Below the pieces are notes generated by a model that made no database searches, was not told where the DNA came from, and saw only the letters and a list, made by a program, of their open reading frames with translations. A DNA stretch of 64,000 bases from assembly GCA_031177985.1 (NCBI GenBank), contig JAPSJW010000003.1, positions 372,001 to 436,000 of the forward strand, read 5' to 3'. The translations under genes were made by a program, and so were the position numbers. Positions 18,056 to 27,964 of this stretch are shown here, piece after piece. The DNA is from Microbacteriaceae bacterium (lineage in GTDB: Bacteria; Actinomycetota; Actinomycetes; Actinomycetales; Microbacteriaceae). The stretch's first letter is position 1; the number at the start of each line of letters is the position of its first letter.

Positions 18056-18979
18056 TCAGGCGCTCTCGAGGTAGCTGCGCAGGTCGTCGAGCAGGCCGTC
18101 GTCGGTGAGTCCGTCGGCGGCGGCTCGTGCCTCCTCGAGCCATGAGGCGACCGTCGGACCCGCGGCTGCGAGCGCTTGAGCGACCTCCTGGGTCGTCGCC
18201 CGCGGCCCTGCCGTCGCACAGACCTGCAGGATGTCGGCTCCCGAGGAGCCCTCGCTCAGGCGAGCCAGCTCATCCAAGTCGACGCGGTCATCGAGGGCGC
18301 GCTCGAGGTACTCCCGTCGCGCGGACGCGCCGGGTGGACGCACGAAGAGCGCGGTCTGGAATCCGCCCTCGCGGCGGAGGAGCGAGTCGACCGCCCACGG
18401 ACGGGTGGCCGCCCCGACCACCGCGACCTGGTGACCCGCACGCGCGACGGATCCGAGCTCGGTGAGCAGCTGCCGGATCCCGCCCTGCAGCCAGGGGGCC
18501 CTGGCGCGGGAGGGCTCGGAGTCGATCGTGTCGAGCTCGTCGAAGAAGATCACGCAGGGCGCGTTGACTCGAGCGACGTCGAAGAGCTCCCTCAGCGCCT
18601 GTTCCGACTCCCCGGCGTACAGGTCGGCGAGCTGCGCCCCATTGGCGCGCAGCAGCGGCACACCGAGCTCTCCGGCGATCGCACGGGCGAGTGTCGTCTT
18701 GCCGCAGCCGGGCGGGCCGTACAGGAGCACGCGCGCGCTGAACGTGCGGTTCGCGGGCTCTGAGCGACGGAACGGCTGCAGGAACAGGTCGCTCAGGCGG
18801 TCCTGCAGGGGCTCCAGATCGATGACGTCGTCGAAGGTGAGCTCCGGGCGCGCCACCTCGAAGAGGGACGGGGCGCCGACCGTCGTGAGCGACGGCTCAG
18901 GACGCGCGGAGGGGAGCCCGGGCTGCGGCACGTCGGCGACCTCCGCCTCGGCCCTGCCCCAGTCGTAGCCCTCGCTCAC
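18056..18979 (-). CDS. Stand-alone AAA ATPase
   Basis: The protein has 307 residues. A roughly 45-residue N-terminal segment precedes one AAA module with Walker A GPPGCGKTT, Walker B CVIFFDELDT, a sensor-1/arginine-finger stretch and the C-terminal helical lid. It resembles the single AAA module of FtsH/Cdc48-type proteins but has no protease, substrate-binding or membrane domain. Its job is unknown; remodelling a protein partner is the usual role. GTG 18979 has TACTAT six bases upstream (leaderless). Confidence 0.8.
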   Translation of the reverse strand: MSEGYDWGRAEAEVADVPQPGLPSARPEPSLTTVGAPSLFEVARPELTFDDVIDLEPLQDRLSDLFLQPFRRSEPANRTFSARVLLYGPPGCGKTTLARAIAGELGVPLLRANGAQLADLYAGESEQALRELFDVARVNAPCVIFFDELDTIDSEPSRARAPWLQGGIRQLLTELGSVARAGHQVAVVGAATRPWAVDSLLRREGGFQTALFVRPPGASARREYLERALDDRVDLDELARLSEGSSGADILQVCATAGPRATTQEVAQALAAAGPTVASWLEEARAAADGLTDDGLLDDLRSYLESA

Positions 18980-18985
18980 GGCCCT

Positions 18986-18991
18986 ATAGTA
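18986..18991 (-). promoter_or_regulatory. -10 box of the AAA ATPase gene, leaderless
   Basis: TACTAT on the minus strand is followed by AGGGCC and GTG 18979. Confidence 0.5.
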
Positions 18992-19000
18992 GGTCGCTCG

Positions 19001-20644
19001 TCACGCCCCGTGGGCTGCTTTTCTCGCCTCTGACGCGGTGGTCGCGGCGAGCGCAGCGTCGGCCTTCGCCCGCGCCTGCTCCAGGGTGGTCGCCGCGAGC
19101 TCGGCGCGCACATCGGCGAGCGCCGCCGGGGTCATCGAGAGCGTCGTCGCGCCGAGCCCGACGAGCACGACGGCGAGCTGCGGATCGGCCGCCGCCTCGC
19201 CGCAGATGCCGACCGCCTTTCCCGCAGCGGCACCCGCGTCGCCGAGCATCTTCACGAGCCGGAGGACCGCCGGGTGCCACGGGTCCTGGTAGGAGGCGAC
19301 CGAGCCGAGCATGCGGTCTGCGGCGAGGGTGTACTGGGTGAGGTCGTTGGTGCCGATGCTGACGAAGTCCGCCGTGGCGAGCACCTGATCGGCCAGCACC
19401 GCGAGCGAGGGCACCTCCGCCATGACGCCGACGGTCGTGAGGCCCAGCTCCTTGCCGAGCGAGACGAAGTACTCGGTCTCCTCGGCGTCCGCCACCATGG
19501 GCGCCATCACCCACAGGTCGGCGTCGGTCGCGTCCTGCGCGTTCTTGAGCGCGGTCAGCTGATCGCGCAGGATCTGCTCGGTCGCACGCAGCGCCCGCAG
19601 ACCGCGTAGCCCCAGGGCCGGGTTCTCCTCCTCCGCGTCGTTGAGGAAGCTGAGCGGCTTGTCGGCTCCGGCGTCGAGCGCGCGAACGACCACCTTCTTC
19701 CCGGGGAAGTGCTGCAGCAGCGCGGTGTACTGCTCCGTCTGCTGCTCGACCGTCGGCGCGGTCTGAGCGTCGAGGAAGAGGAACTCGGTGCGGAAGAGCC
19801 CCACCCCCTCGGCTCCCAGCTCGAGGGCGGCTGCCGCCTCCTTCGGGCTTCCGAGGTTCGCGAGCAGGGGCACCTCGGTGCCGTCGGCGAGCGCACCGTC
19901 GGTGACCGGGGCCGCGGCGGCCGCCTTGCGCTGCTCGATCCGCTGCCGCACCTCGGCGACGACCTCCTGGGAGGGATCGCTCACGACGGAGCCGGTCGCC
20001 GCATCCGCCACCACGACGGTGCCGTCGGCGAGGTTGAGAGCGTCGGTGACGCCGACGATCGCGGGGATCGACTTCGAGCGCGCGAGGATCGCGGTGTGCG
20101 ACGTCGGGCCGCCGTCCCGCGTCACGAGCGCGAGCACCTTCTCGAGGTCGAGCAGCGCCGTGTCGGCGGGCGCGAGATCCCGGGCGACGAGGATGAACGG
20201 CTCATCGGACTCGGGCACGCCAGGCGCCGGGACGCCCCGGAGCGCGGCGATGATGCGCTGGGCGACGTCGCCGAGGTCGGTCGCGCGCTCCGCCATGTAG
20301 CCGCCCATCGCGGTCAGCATGTCCTGGAAGGCGGCGAAGGCCTCGAAGACGGCGCGCTCCCCGGTGCGGCCCTGCTCGATCCGGCTCCGGACGTCGTCGG
20401 CGAGAGTCGGATCCTTGGCCATCATGGCGGCGGCCTCGAGCACGTCCTTCGCCTCGCCGCCCGCGCGCTCCCCCTTCGCGGTGAGCTCCGCGGCGACCTG
20501 CTCGATCGCGTAGGTGACGGCGGCGAGCTCCGCGCCTGCGTCCTGCTCGCGCTCCGCGTCGGACGGCTCAGGCAGCGGATCCGGCATCCTGCGCACGGGC
20601 CCGACGGCGACGCCCCGGCCTACTCCGACACCGTGCAACTCCAT
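19001..20644 (-). CDS. ptsI: PTS Enzyme I (phosphoenolpyruvate-protein phosphotransferase)
   Basis: The protein has 547 residues, near the usual 570. The phosphohistidine site GGPTSHTAILAR (His 183) and the PEP-binding motifs AEGVGLFRTEFLF and VGICGEAAADP are intact. It takes phosphate from PEP and passes it to HPr for sugar uptake. No HPr or Enzyme II gene lies in the window, so the partners are elsewhere. GGGAGG precedes ATG 20644 and a TAGGCT -10 box (20682-20687 on the opposite strand) lies upstream. It is divergent from xthA, whose own -10 box is about 30 bases away. Confidence 0.95.
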   Translation of the reverse strand: MELHGVGVGRGVAVGPVRRMPDPLPEPSDAEREQDAGAELAAVTYAIEQVAAELTAKGERAGGEAKDVLEAAAMMAKDPTLADDVRSRIEQGRTGERAVFEAFAAFQDMLTAMGGYMAERATDLGDVAQRIIAALRGVPAPGVPESDEPFILVARDLAPADTALLDLEKVLALVTRDGGPTSHTAILARSKSIPAIVGVTDALNLADGTVVVADAATGSVVSDPSQEVVAEVRQRIEQRKAAAAAPVTDGALADGTEVPLLANLGSPKEAAAALELGAEGVGLFRTEFLFLDAQTAPTVEQQTEQYTALLQHFPGKKVVVRALDAGADKPLSFLNDAEEENPALGLRGLRALRATEQILRDQLTALKNAQDATDADLWVMAPMVADAEETEYFVSLGKELGLTTVGVMAEVPSLAVLADQVLATADFVSIGTNDLTQYTLAADRMLGSVASYQDPWHPAVLRLVKMLGDAGAAAGKAVGICGEAAADPQLAVVLVGLGATTLSMTPAALADVRAELAATTLEQARAKADAALAATTASEARKAAHGA

Positions 20645-20681
20645 CGAGAACCTCCCGCTCGGCCTGCGCTTCAGCCCGACC

Positions 20682-20687
20682 AGCCTA
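20682..20687 (-). promoter_or_regulatory. -10 box of ptsI
   Basis: TAGGCT on the minus strand lies 37 bases before ATG 20644, followed by a leader with GGGAGG. The divergent xthA promoter is so close that the two polymerases may compete. Confidence 0.4.
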
Positions 20688-20715
20688 GCCCGGCGCCCGT
20701 GTCGGCGGGCCTGCC

Positions 20716-20721
20716 TACACT
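20716..20721 (+). promoter_or_regulatory. -10 box of xthA, leaderless
   Basis: TACACT is followed by CGTCGC and ATG 20728. Confidence 0.5.
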
Positions 20722-20727
20722 CGTCGC

Positions 20728-23177
<2,450 letters not shown>

Positions 23178-23181
<4 letters not shown>

Positions 23182-23909
23182 CGCCCTCGGTCGTGCTCTT
23201 CGATCTCGACGACACCCTCTTCGCGCACGCGGAGTCGGTCGCGTCGGGGCTCGCCGCCCACCGGGCCGCGCTCGCGGGCGAGCTCGGTGCGGCCGACGCC
23301 GAGGCTGAGCTCGTCCGCTGGGTCGAGCTCGAGGAGCTGCACTACGCCCGTTACCTCTCCGGCGAGCTCGACTTCCTCGGGCAGCGCCGGGAACGCGCCC
23401 GGTCCTTCGTCGAGCCCTACGGCATCCGTCTCGACGACGAGGCGGCGCTCGCCTGGTTCGACGGCTACCTCGCCGAGTACGAGCGGGGCTGGGCGCTGCA
23501 CGACGACACCCTTCCGACGCTCGACGAGCTCGAGCGGCGCATCCCGGGAGTGCGCTTCGGGCTCATCACGAACGGCGACATCGACTTCCAGACGCGCAAG
23601 CTCGTCGCGATCGAGCTCGACGTGCGGCTCGAGCACGTGATCGCGTCGGGTTCGCTCGGGATCGCGAAGCCCGACCGCCGCATCTTCGAGCACGCCTGCT
23701 CGCTGTTCGGTGTCGCCCGCTCCGAGGCGGCCTACATCGGCGACCGGCTGCACACCGACGCGATCGGCGCGGCAGAGGCGGGACTCACGGGCGTCTGGAT
23801 CGACCGGCCGGGCCGGGCGACGGATGCGGAGCTCGCGGAGGCGGCGTCGGCAGGGGCGCACGTCATCCGCTCGCTCGCGGAGCTGCCGGACCTGCTGGCG
23901 GCCCGCTGA
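23178..23909 (+). CDS. HAD-superfamily hydrolase
   Basis: The protein has 243 residues. Motif I is LFDLDDTLF (nucleophile Asp), motif II is LITNGD, motif III Lys is in GIAKPDRRIF, and motif IV is YIGDRLHTDAIGA. The family includes phosphatases such as YjjG-type pyrimidine nucleotidases and phosphoglycolate phosphatase; the substrate here is not clear. It starts at a GTG that overlaps the acetyltransferase stop. The last 42 bases of the gene are copied, with three changes, immediately downstream (see the repeat entry). Confidence 0.88.
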
Positions 23910-23952
23910 GCGCTCGCTCGCGGGGCTGCCAGATCTGCTGGCGGCCCGCTGA
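23868..23952 (+). repeat. Tandem duplication of the HAD gene 3' end
   Basis: Copy 1 (23868-23909) and copy 2 (23911-23952) are 42 bases each and differ at three positions; a single G separates them. Both end in the same LPDLLAAR-TGA string. Copy 2 lies after the true stop codon. The insertion is 43 bases, so copy 2 is read in another frame. Confidence 0.85.
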
Positions 23953-23956
23953 CTCT

Positions 23957-24040
23957 GCGGCTCAGTGAGGAGGGCCCTCGGACACGCCGTCCCGATGTGT
24001 TCCGTCCCGGCGTGTCGGCGCCGCATCCTCACTGAGCCGC
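23957..24040. repeat. 84-base nested palindrome (long stem-loop)
   Basis: Outer arms GCGGCTCAGTGAGGA (23957-23971) and TCCTCACTGAGCCGC (24026-24040) are exact complements of 15 bases. Inner arms GACACGCCG (23981-23989) and CGGCGTGTC (24008-24016) form a second 9-base stem. It lies between the HAD gene and the next acetyltransferase promoter. It could be a terminator, a folded mobile palindrome, or a remnant of one. Confidence 0.8.
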
Positions 24041-24055
24041 GCTCGTAGCCCGTCC

Positions 24056-24061
24056 TACACT
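24056..24061 (+). promoter_or_regulatory. -10 box of the second GNAT gene, leaderless
   Basis: TACACT is followed by CCCGGG and ATG 24068, the same string type as before xthA. Confidence 0.5.
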
Positions 24062-24067
24062 CCCGGG

Positions 24068-24715
24068 ATGGACCTGCTCGACGTGTGGCCGCTGTTCCGC
24101 CTCGAACTGCGCACTCCGAGGCTCACCCTCCGCACGCTCCGCGACGAGGACATCGCCGGCCTGGTCTCCGGGGCGATCGCCGGCATCCACCCGCGTGACG
24201 AGATGCCCTTCGCTGTTCCGTGGAGCGAGGCGCCGCCGCGAGAGCTCGCTCGATCGGCAGCGCAGCACTACTGGTCCGCTCGCGCCGCGACCACCCCTGA
24301 CGCCTGGGTGCTGCATCTCGTCGTGCTGCTCGACGGGCGGCCGATCGGCGTTCAGGACCTGCGCGCGACGTCCTTCGCCACGACCCGCACGATCTCGTCG
24401 GGCTCCTGGCTGACGAGAACCGAACAGGGCAAGGGCTACGGCACCGAGATGCGAGCCGCGATGCTGATCTTCGCCTTCGACCACCTCGGAGCCGAGGTCG
24501 CCGAGTCGGGAGCCTACGAGTGGAACGCCCGCTCGCTGGCCGTCTCCCGCCGGCTCGGCTATCGCCACAACGGCCGCAGCCGACGTGCCCCTCGCCCTGG
24601 CGAGGTGGTCGAGGAGGTGCTGCTCCGGCTCGACCGGGACGACTTCGTCCGCCCGGAGTGGGAGCTCGAGGTCCGGGGCGCCGAGGAGGCGCGGCGCGAG
24701 CTCATCGGGGAGTAG
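24068..24715 (+). CDS. GNAT acetyltransferase
   Basis: The protein has 215 residues. LRTPRLTLRTLRDEDIAGLV, TEQGKGYGTEMRAAM (acetyl-CoA pyrophosphate loop) and EWNARSLAVSRRLGYRHNG are the usual RimJ/RimL-type features. It is not closely similar to the other GNAT gene in the window. The substrate is unknown. It converges on the membrane-protein gene with three bases between stops, and its promoter begins 15 bases after the 84-base palindrome. Confidence 0.85.
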   Translation: MDLLDVWPLFRLELRTPRLTLRTLRDEDIAGLVSGAIAGIHPRDEMPFAVPWSEAPPRELARSAAQHYWSARAATTPDAWVLHLVVLLDGRPIGVQDLRATSFATTRTISSGSWLTRTEQGKGYGTEMRAAMLIFAFDHLGAEVAESGAYEWNARSLAVSRRLGYRHNGRSRRAPRPGEVVEEVLLRLDRDDFVRPEWELEVRGAEEARRELIGE

Positions 24716-24718
24716 GAC

Positions 24719-25672
24719 TCAGCGCGTCACCCGCTGCACGGTCACCCGGAAGCCGAACATCCGGACCAGTGCGAGCACGGCGCACAGCAGCAGCACTCCG
24801 AGGCCGACGGTCCCGGCGATCGCGACGATCTCGCCCGTGTCCCGGGCGCCGAAGGCGGCGACGAGCAGCCAGGGCGCGGCGCTCAGCAGCGCAGCACCGG
24901 CCCACGCCCTTCGGCGGGTGAGCCGCAGCAGCACGGCCAACCCGACGGCGACGCACGGCAGCCATCCGGTCGCCCAGGGCAGGTACGGGTCCTGCAGCAT
25001 CCAGACGTCGGGTCCGAGCCTCTGGAGCATCCAGCCCGCCGGGATGGCGAACATCAGCAGGGATACGACCGCGGCGACCGAGAGCCTCACCGTGCCGTGG
25101 CTTCCACGGGCCGGATGACCGATTGCGGACAGGACCGCCAGCATCGTGAACAGCGCCGTCGTCGTCAGCGACGGGCGAAGGTCGTAGCCTGCGGCGTCCG
25201 AGACGGCTCGTACCGCGATCCACAGCGGCAGCGTGGTCAGTACGAGTCCGCGCGACGCGCGCGCAAATCCCGCGATGCTCGCGATGAAGGCTGCCGCCCA
25301 CAGCACGTAGCCGACGGATGCTGGACTCGCCACGACCCCGAAGGTCGCTGCCACCCCACTTGGCCGCGGCGCCCAGGGAGACCACTCGACCGCGAAGAAC
25401 ATGACAAGAGCCAGCATCGCCCCGGCCCCGAGAGCGACGTCGGCCGTGCGGTCGCGCATCCCCTGCGGCACGACGCCGGGGAGGGTCCTCAGTCGGGTGA
25501 GCAAACCGTTCCAGGCGAGATCGGCGAGCTCCCCTACTCGCGGTCGATCGCGCCGCTCGCCCGTCGCGAGGTCGAGCAGTACCTCAACCATCTCCTGACC
25601 GTGCTCGTCTCTCCACGACCGCGGGTACCAGGCGATCGCCCTGTGATAGGCCCGCTCCAGTTCTGCGGTCAC
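24719..25672 (-). CDS. Membrane protein paired with a PadR regulator
   Basis: The protein has 317 residues. A soluble N-terminus with YHRAIAWYPRSWRDEHGQEM precedes about seven to eight hydrophobic spans; this head motif (aromatic-YP-x-x-WR...GxEM) is common in actinobacterial membrane proteins encoded beside PadR regulators. Its function is unknown, perhaps sensing or export at the membrane. GTG 25672 overlaps the PadR stop as GTGA, so the two are made together. Confidence 0.75.
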   Translation of the reverse strand: MTAELERAYHRAIAWYPRSWRDEHGQEMVEVLLDLATGERRDRPRVGELADLAWNGLLTRLRTLPGVVPQGMRDRTADVALGAGAMLALVMFFAVEWSPWAPRPSGVAATFGVVASPASVGYVLWAAAFIASIAGFARASRGLVLTTLPLWIAVRAVSDAAGYDLRPSLTTTALFTMLAVLSAIGHPARGSHGTVRLSVAAVVSLLMFAIPAGWMLQRLGPDVWMLQDPYLPWATGWLPCVAVGLAVLLRLTRRRAWAGAALLSAAPWLLVAAFGARDTGEIVAIAGTVGLGVLLLCAVLALVRMFGFRVTVQRVTR

Positions 25673-26016
25673 GACGCAAACCCCTCCACGGCGCGCGAGC
25701 GGCGCCGCAGCCGCAAGTCGGCCTGCTCGGCCCTCCTGCGCATCCGCTCGACCTCCTCGGTCAGTACAGCCGCTCCCCGCTCGGTCAGCGAGTAGTAGCG
25801 ACGCAGCCGGCCTTCGACGATCTCCTCGCCGCTCACGACGACGAGACCCTGCGCGCCCAGTCGTTCGAGGGCCGCGTACAGCGTCCCAACCTTGAGATGC
25901 ACTCGCCCTTCCGACAGCGCGTCCGCTTCGCCGATCAGGGCGTACCCGTGCTTTGGCCCGTCAGCAAGCGCCGCGAGCACCAGGAATGTCGGCTCGCGAA
26001 TCTCAAGAACACTCAT
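25669..26016 (-). CDS. PadR-family transcriptional regulator
   Basis: The protein has 115 residues. A winged helix-turn-helix fits residues 8-80 (TFLVLAALADGPKHGYALI, then KVGTLYAALERLGAQGLV, then RRYYSLTERGAAVL). It likely represses its own operon with the downstream membrane protein. ATG 26016 is preceded six bases upstream by TATCAT, with a TTGCCC -35 at 18-base spacing, so it looks leaderless. A TAtTCA-N7-TGAgTA dyad overlaps this promoter. Confidence 0.88.
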   Translation of the reverse strand: MSVLEIREPTFLVLAALADGPKHGYALIGEADALSEGRVHLKVGTLYAALERLGAQGLVVVSGEEIVEGRLRRYYSLTERGAAVLTEEVERMRRRAEQADLRLRRRSRAVEGFAS

Positions 26017-26022
26017 GCGCCC

Positions 26023-26051
26023 ATGATATTCAGGCGAATTGAGTATGGGCA
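26023..26051 (-). promoter_or_regulatory. PadR promoter with candidate operator
   Basis: The -10 TATCAT lies at 26023-26028. An inverted repeat TATTCA (26027-26032)/TGAGTA (26040-26045), one mismatch, spans the region between -35 and -10. This is where an autorepressor would bind. Confidence 0.4.
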
Positions 26052-26128
26052 AGGCGCGATCGGCCGGAAGCGTCACGCGGGAATACGGGAGCGACAGTCG
26101 CGTTGGATACACTCCAGAAGGAGTAGTT

Positions 26129-26252
26129 ACGCGCTCCGGGGTCGGTGAAAATCCGAGCCGGCGGTGAAAGTCCGCGACCCGCCTCTCATGAGGCGGTTGA
26201 CCTGGTGGAACTCCAGGACCGACGGTCAAAGTCCGGATGGGAGGAAGCGCGT
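26129..26252 (+). ncRNA. FMN riboswitch (RFN element)
   Basis: The conserved RFN blocks are all present: CCGGGGTCGGTGAAAATCCG, GCCGGCGGTGAAAGTCCGCGA, and GACGGTCAAAGTCCGGATGGGAGGAAG. The closing P1 stem pairs ACGCGCT (26129-26135) with AGCGCGT (26246-26252). FMN binding would shut down the riboflavin genes that follow. A GCACGGC/GCCGTGC hairpin at 26253-26271 just downstream is part of the likely expression platform. Confidence 0.95.
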
Positions 26253-26271
26253 GCACGGCGTCGAGCCGTGC
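26253..26271 (+). promoter_or_regulatory. Expression-platform hairpin of the FMN riboswitch
   Basis: GCACGGC (26253-26259) and GCCGTGC (26265-26271) form a 7-base-pair stem around GTCGA, directly after P1. It is about 50 bases before the ribD ATG and has no U-tract, so control may be at translation or by a Rho-type mechanism. Confidence 0.5.
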
Positions 26272-26322
26272 GGGTCGACCGACCCTGTCCCCGGAGCCGT
26301 TTCTCGAGGCACGAGGGACCGG

Positions 26323-27333
26323 ATGACCAGCTACGAGGACGCGATGCGCAGGGCGATCTCGCTCGCCGCGCACGGTCCCGCCACGGGCGAGAACCCGCAG
26401 GTCGGCTGCGTGCTGCTGACGCCCCAGGGCGAGGTGCTCGCGGAGGGCTGGCACCGCGGCGCAGGAACCGCGCACGCGGAGGTCGACGCGCTGTCGAAGG
26501 TCACGGATGCGCGCGGCGCGACCGCGGTCGTCACACTGGAGCCCTGCAACCACTTCGGTCGCACAGGGCCCTGCGCCGTCGCTCTCATCGAGGCGGGCGT
26601 GAGCAGGGTCGTGTACGCCGTGTCCGACCCGGGACGGCAGTCGGCCGGTGGTGCGCAGCGCCTGCGCGACGCCGGCATCGAGGTCGTCTCCGGGGTGCTG
26701 GCCGCCGAGGTCGAGGAGTTCCTGCGGCCGTGGCTCACGGCCGTGCGGCTCGGCCGCCCCTTCGTGCAGGTCAAGTGGGCGTCCACCCTGGACGGGCGCG
26801 CCGCGGCCGCCGACGGCTCGAGCCGATGGATCACGGGAACCGCCGCCCGGCAGAAGGTGCACGAGCAGCGTTCGCTCGCCGACGCGATCCTCGTCGGCAC
26901 CGGCACCGTGCTCGCCGACGACCCCGCGCTGACGGTGCGAGGCGAGGCGGGCGAGCTCACCGGGCCGCAGCCGCTTCCGGTCGTGGTGGGCACGACACCC
27001 GTTCCCGCCGACGCGGAGCTGCGCCGTCACCCGCGCGGGCTTCTCGAGACGGGCAGCCGGGACCTGCGGCGCATCCTCGAGGATCTGTACGCCCGCGGCG
27101 TCCGCCGCGCCTACGTCGAGGGCGGGCCCACGCTCGCGTCGGCGTTCATCGCCGAGGGACTCGTCGAGGAGTACCTCGTCTACCTCGCCCCAGCCCTGCT
27201 CGGCGGAGACCGGGTCGCCATCGGCGACCTCGGCATCCGCTCGATCGGCGAGGCGCGACGACTGACCATCACCAGCGTCGAGCAGCTCGGGGAAGACCTG
27301 CTGCTCGTCGCGCGTCCGAAGCAAGGAGCCTGA
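26323..27333 (+). CDS. ribD: Bifunctional riboflavin biosynthesis deaminase/reductase
   Basis: The protein has 336 residues. The N-terminal deaminase domain (about 1-140) has the zinc motif HAEVDAL (His 51, Glu 53) and PCNHFGRTGPC (Cys 75, Cys 84). The C-terminal reductase (about 145-336) has KWASTLDGRAAAADGSSRWITG and EGGPTLASAFI. It converts the product of GTP cyclohydrolase II to 5-amino-6-ribitylamino-uracil phosphate. ATG 26323 follows GAGGGACCGG; the frame is open further upstream through the riboswitch but that is not coding. The gene is under the FMN riboswitch. Confidence 0.96.
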   Translation: MTSYEDAMRRAISLAAHGPATGENPQVGCVLLTPQGEVLAEGWHRGAGTAHAEVDALSKVTDARGATAVVTLEPCNHFGRTGPCAVALIEAGVSRVVYAVSDPGRQSAGGAQRLRDAGIEVVSGVLAAEVEEFLRPWLTAVRLGRPFVQVKWASTLDGRAAAADGSSRWITGTAARQKVHEQRSLADAILVGTGTVLADDPALTVRGEAGELTGPQPLPVVVGTTPVPADAELRRHPRGLLETGSRDLRRILEDLYARGVRRAYVEGGPTLASAFIAEGLVEEYLVYLAPALLGGDRVAIGDLGIRSIGEARRLTITSVEQLGEDLLLVARPKQGA

Positions 27334-27334
27334 C

Positions 27335-27964
27335 ATGTTCACCGGAATCATCGAGGAACTCGGCACGGTGGAGGCGTGGGAGCACGACGGCGATGCCGGT
27401 CGGCTCACCGTGCGCGCCCCGCTCGCGGTCTCGGATGCGAAACACGGCGACTCGATCTCGGTCAGCGGCGTCTGCCTCACCGTCGTCGACCAGGGTCGCG
27501 ACTGGTTCACCGCCGACGTCATGGGCGTCACGGTGACCACCAGCACCCTCGGCGGCGTGCGGCCGGGACAGAAGGTCAACATCGAGCGAGCGGCCGCCCT
27601 CGGCGACCGGCTCGGCGGGCACATCGTGCAGGGCCACATCGACGGCACCGCAGAGCTGCTCTCGATCGACCAGCAGGAGTCGTGGCGGGTGCTGCGCTTC
27701 TCGCTCGACCCCGAGCACGCGCCGCTCGTCGCGCGGAAGGGGTCCATCGCCGTGGACGGCGTCTCCCTGACCGTGAGCGACGTGGGGGCCGACTGGTTCG
27801 AGGTCTCGCTCATCCCCGAGACCCTCGTCGCCACGACGCTCGGCGCCCGCGAGCCTGGCGACCGCGTGAACATCGAGACGGACATCCTGGCGCGGCACGT
27901 GCTGCGCCTCGCCGAGTTCGGTCAGGGTCTGCCGGCCCCGACCGGTGGAAGGAGCGGGTCATGA
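27335..27964 (+). CDS. ribE: Riboflavin synthase alpha subunit
   Basis: The protein has 209 residues. The start MFTGIIEELGTV is diagnostic, and the two lumazine-binding halves (about 1-95 and 96-190) repeat the pattern, as in GDSISVSGVCLTVVDQG and GSIAVDGVSLTVSDVG. It dismutates two lumazines to riboflavin and the ribityl-pyrimidine. It starts one base after the ribD stop region with GGAGCC upstream, and its stop overlaps the ribBA ATG. Confidence 0.97.
   Translation: MFTGIIEELGTVEAWEHDGDAGRLTVRAPLAVSDAKHGDSISVSGVCLTVVDQGRDWFTADVMGVTVTTSTLGGVRPGQKVNIERAAALGDRLGGHIVQGHIDGTAELLSIDQQESWRVLRFSLDPEHAPLVARKGSIAVDGVSLTVSDVGADWFEVSLIPETLVATTLGAREPGDRVNIETDILARHVLRLAEFGQGLPAPTGGRSGS

Noticed and set aside
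25669-27885. A long minus-strand open frame running from PadR through ribD and ribE
   Set aside because: Only its last 115 codons match a known family (PadR); the rest mirrors the riboflavin genes on the other strand.
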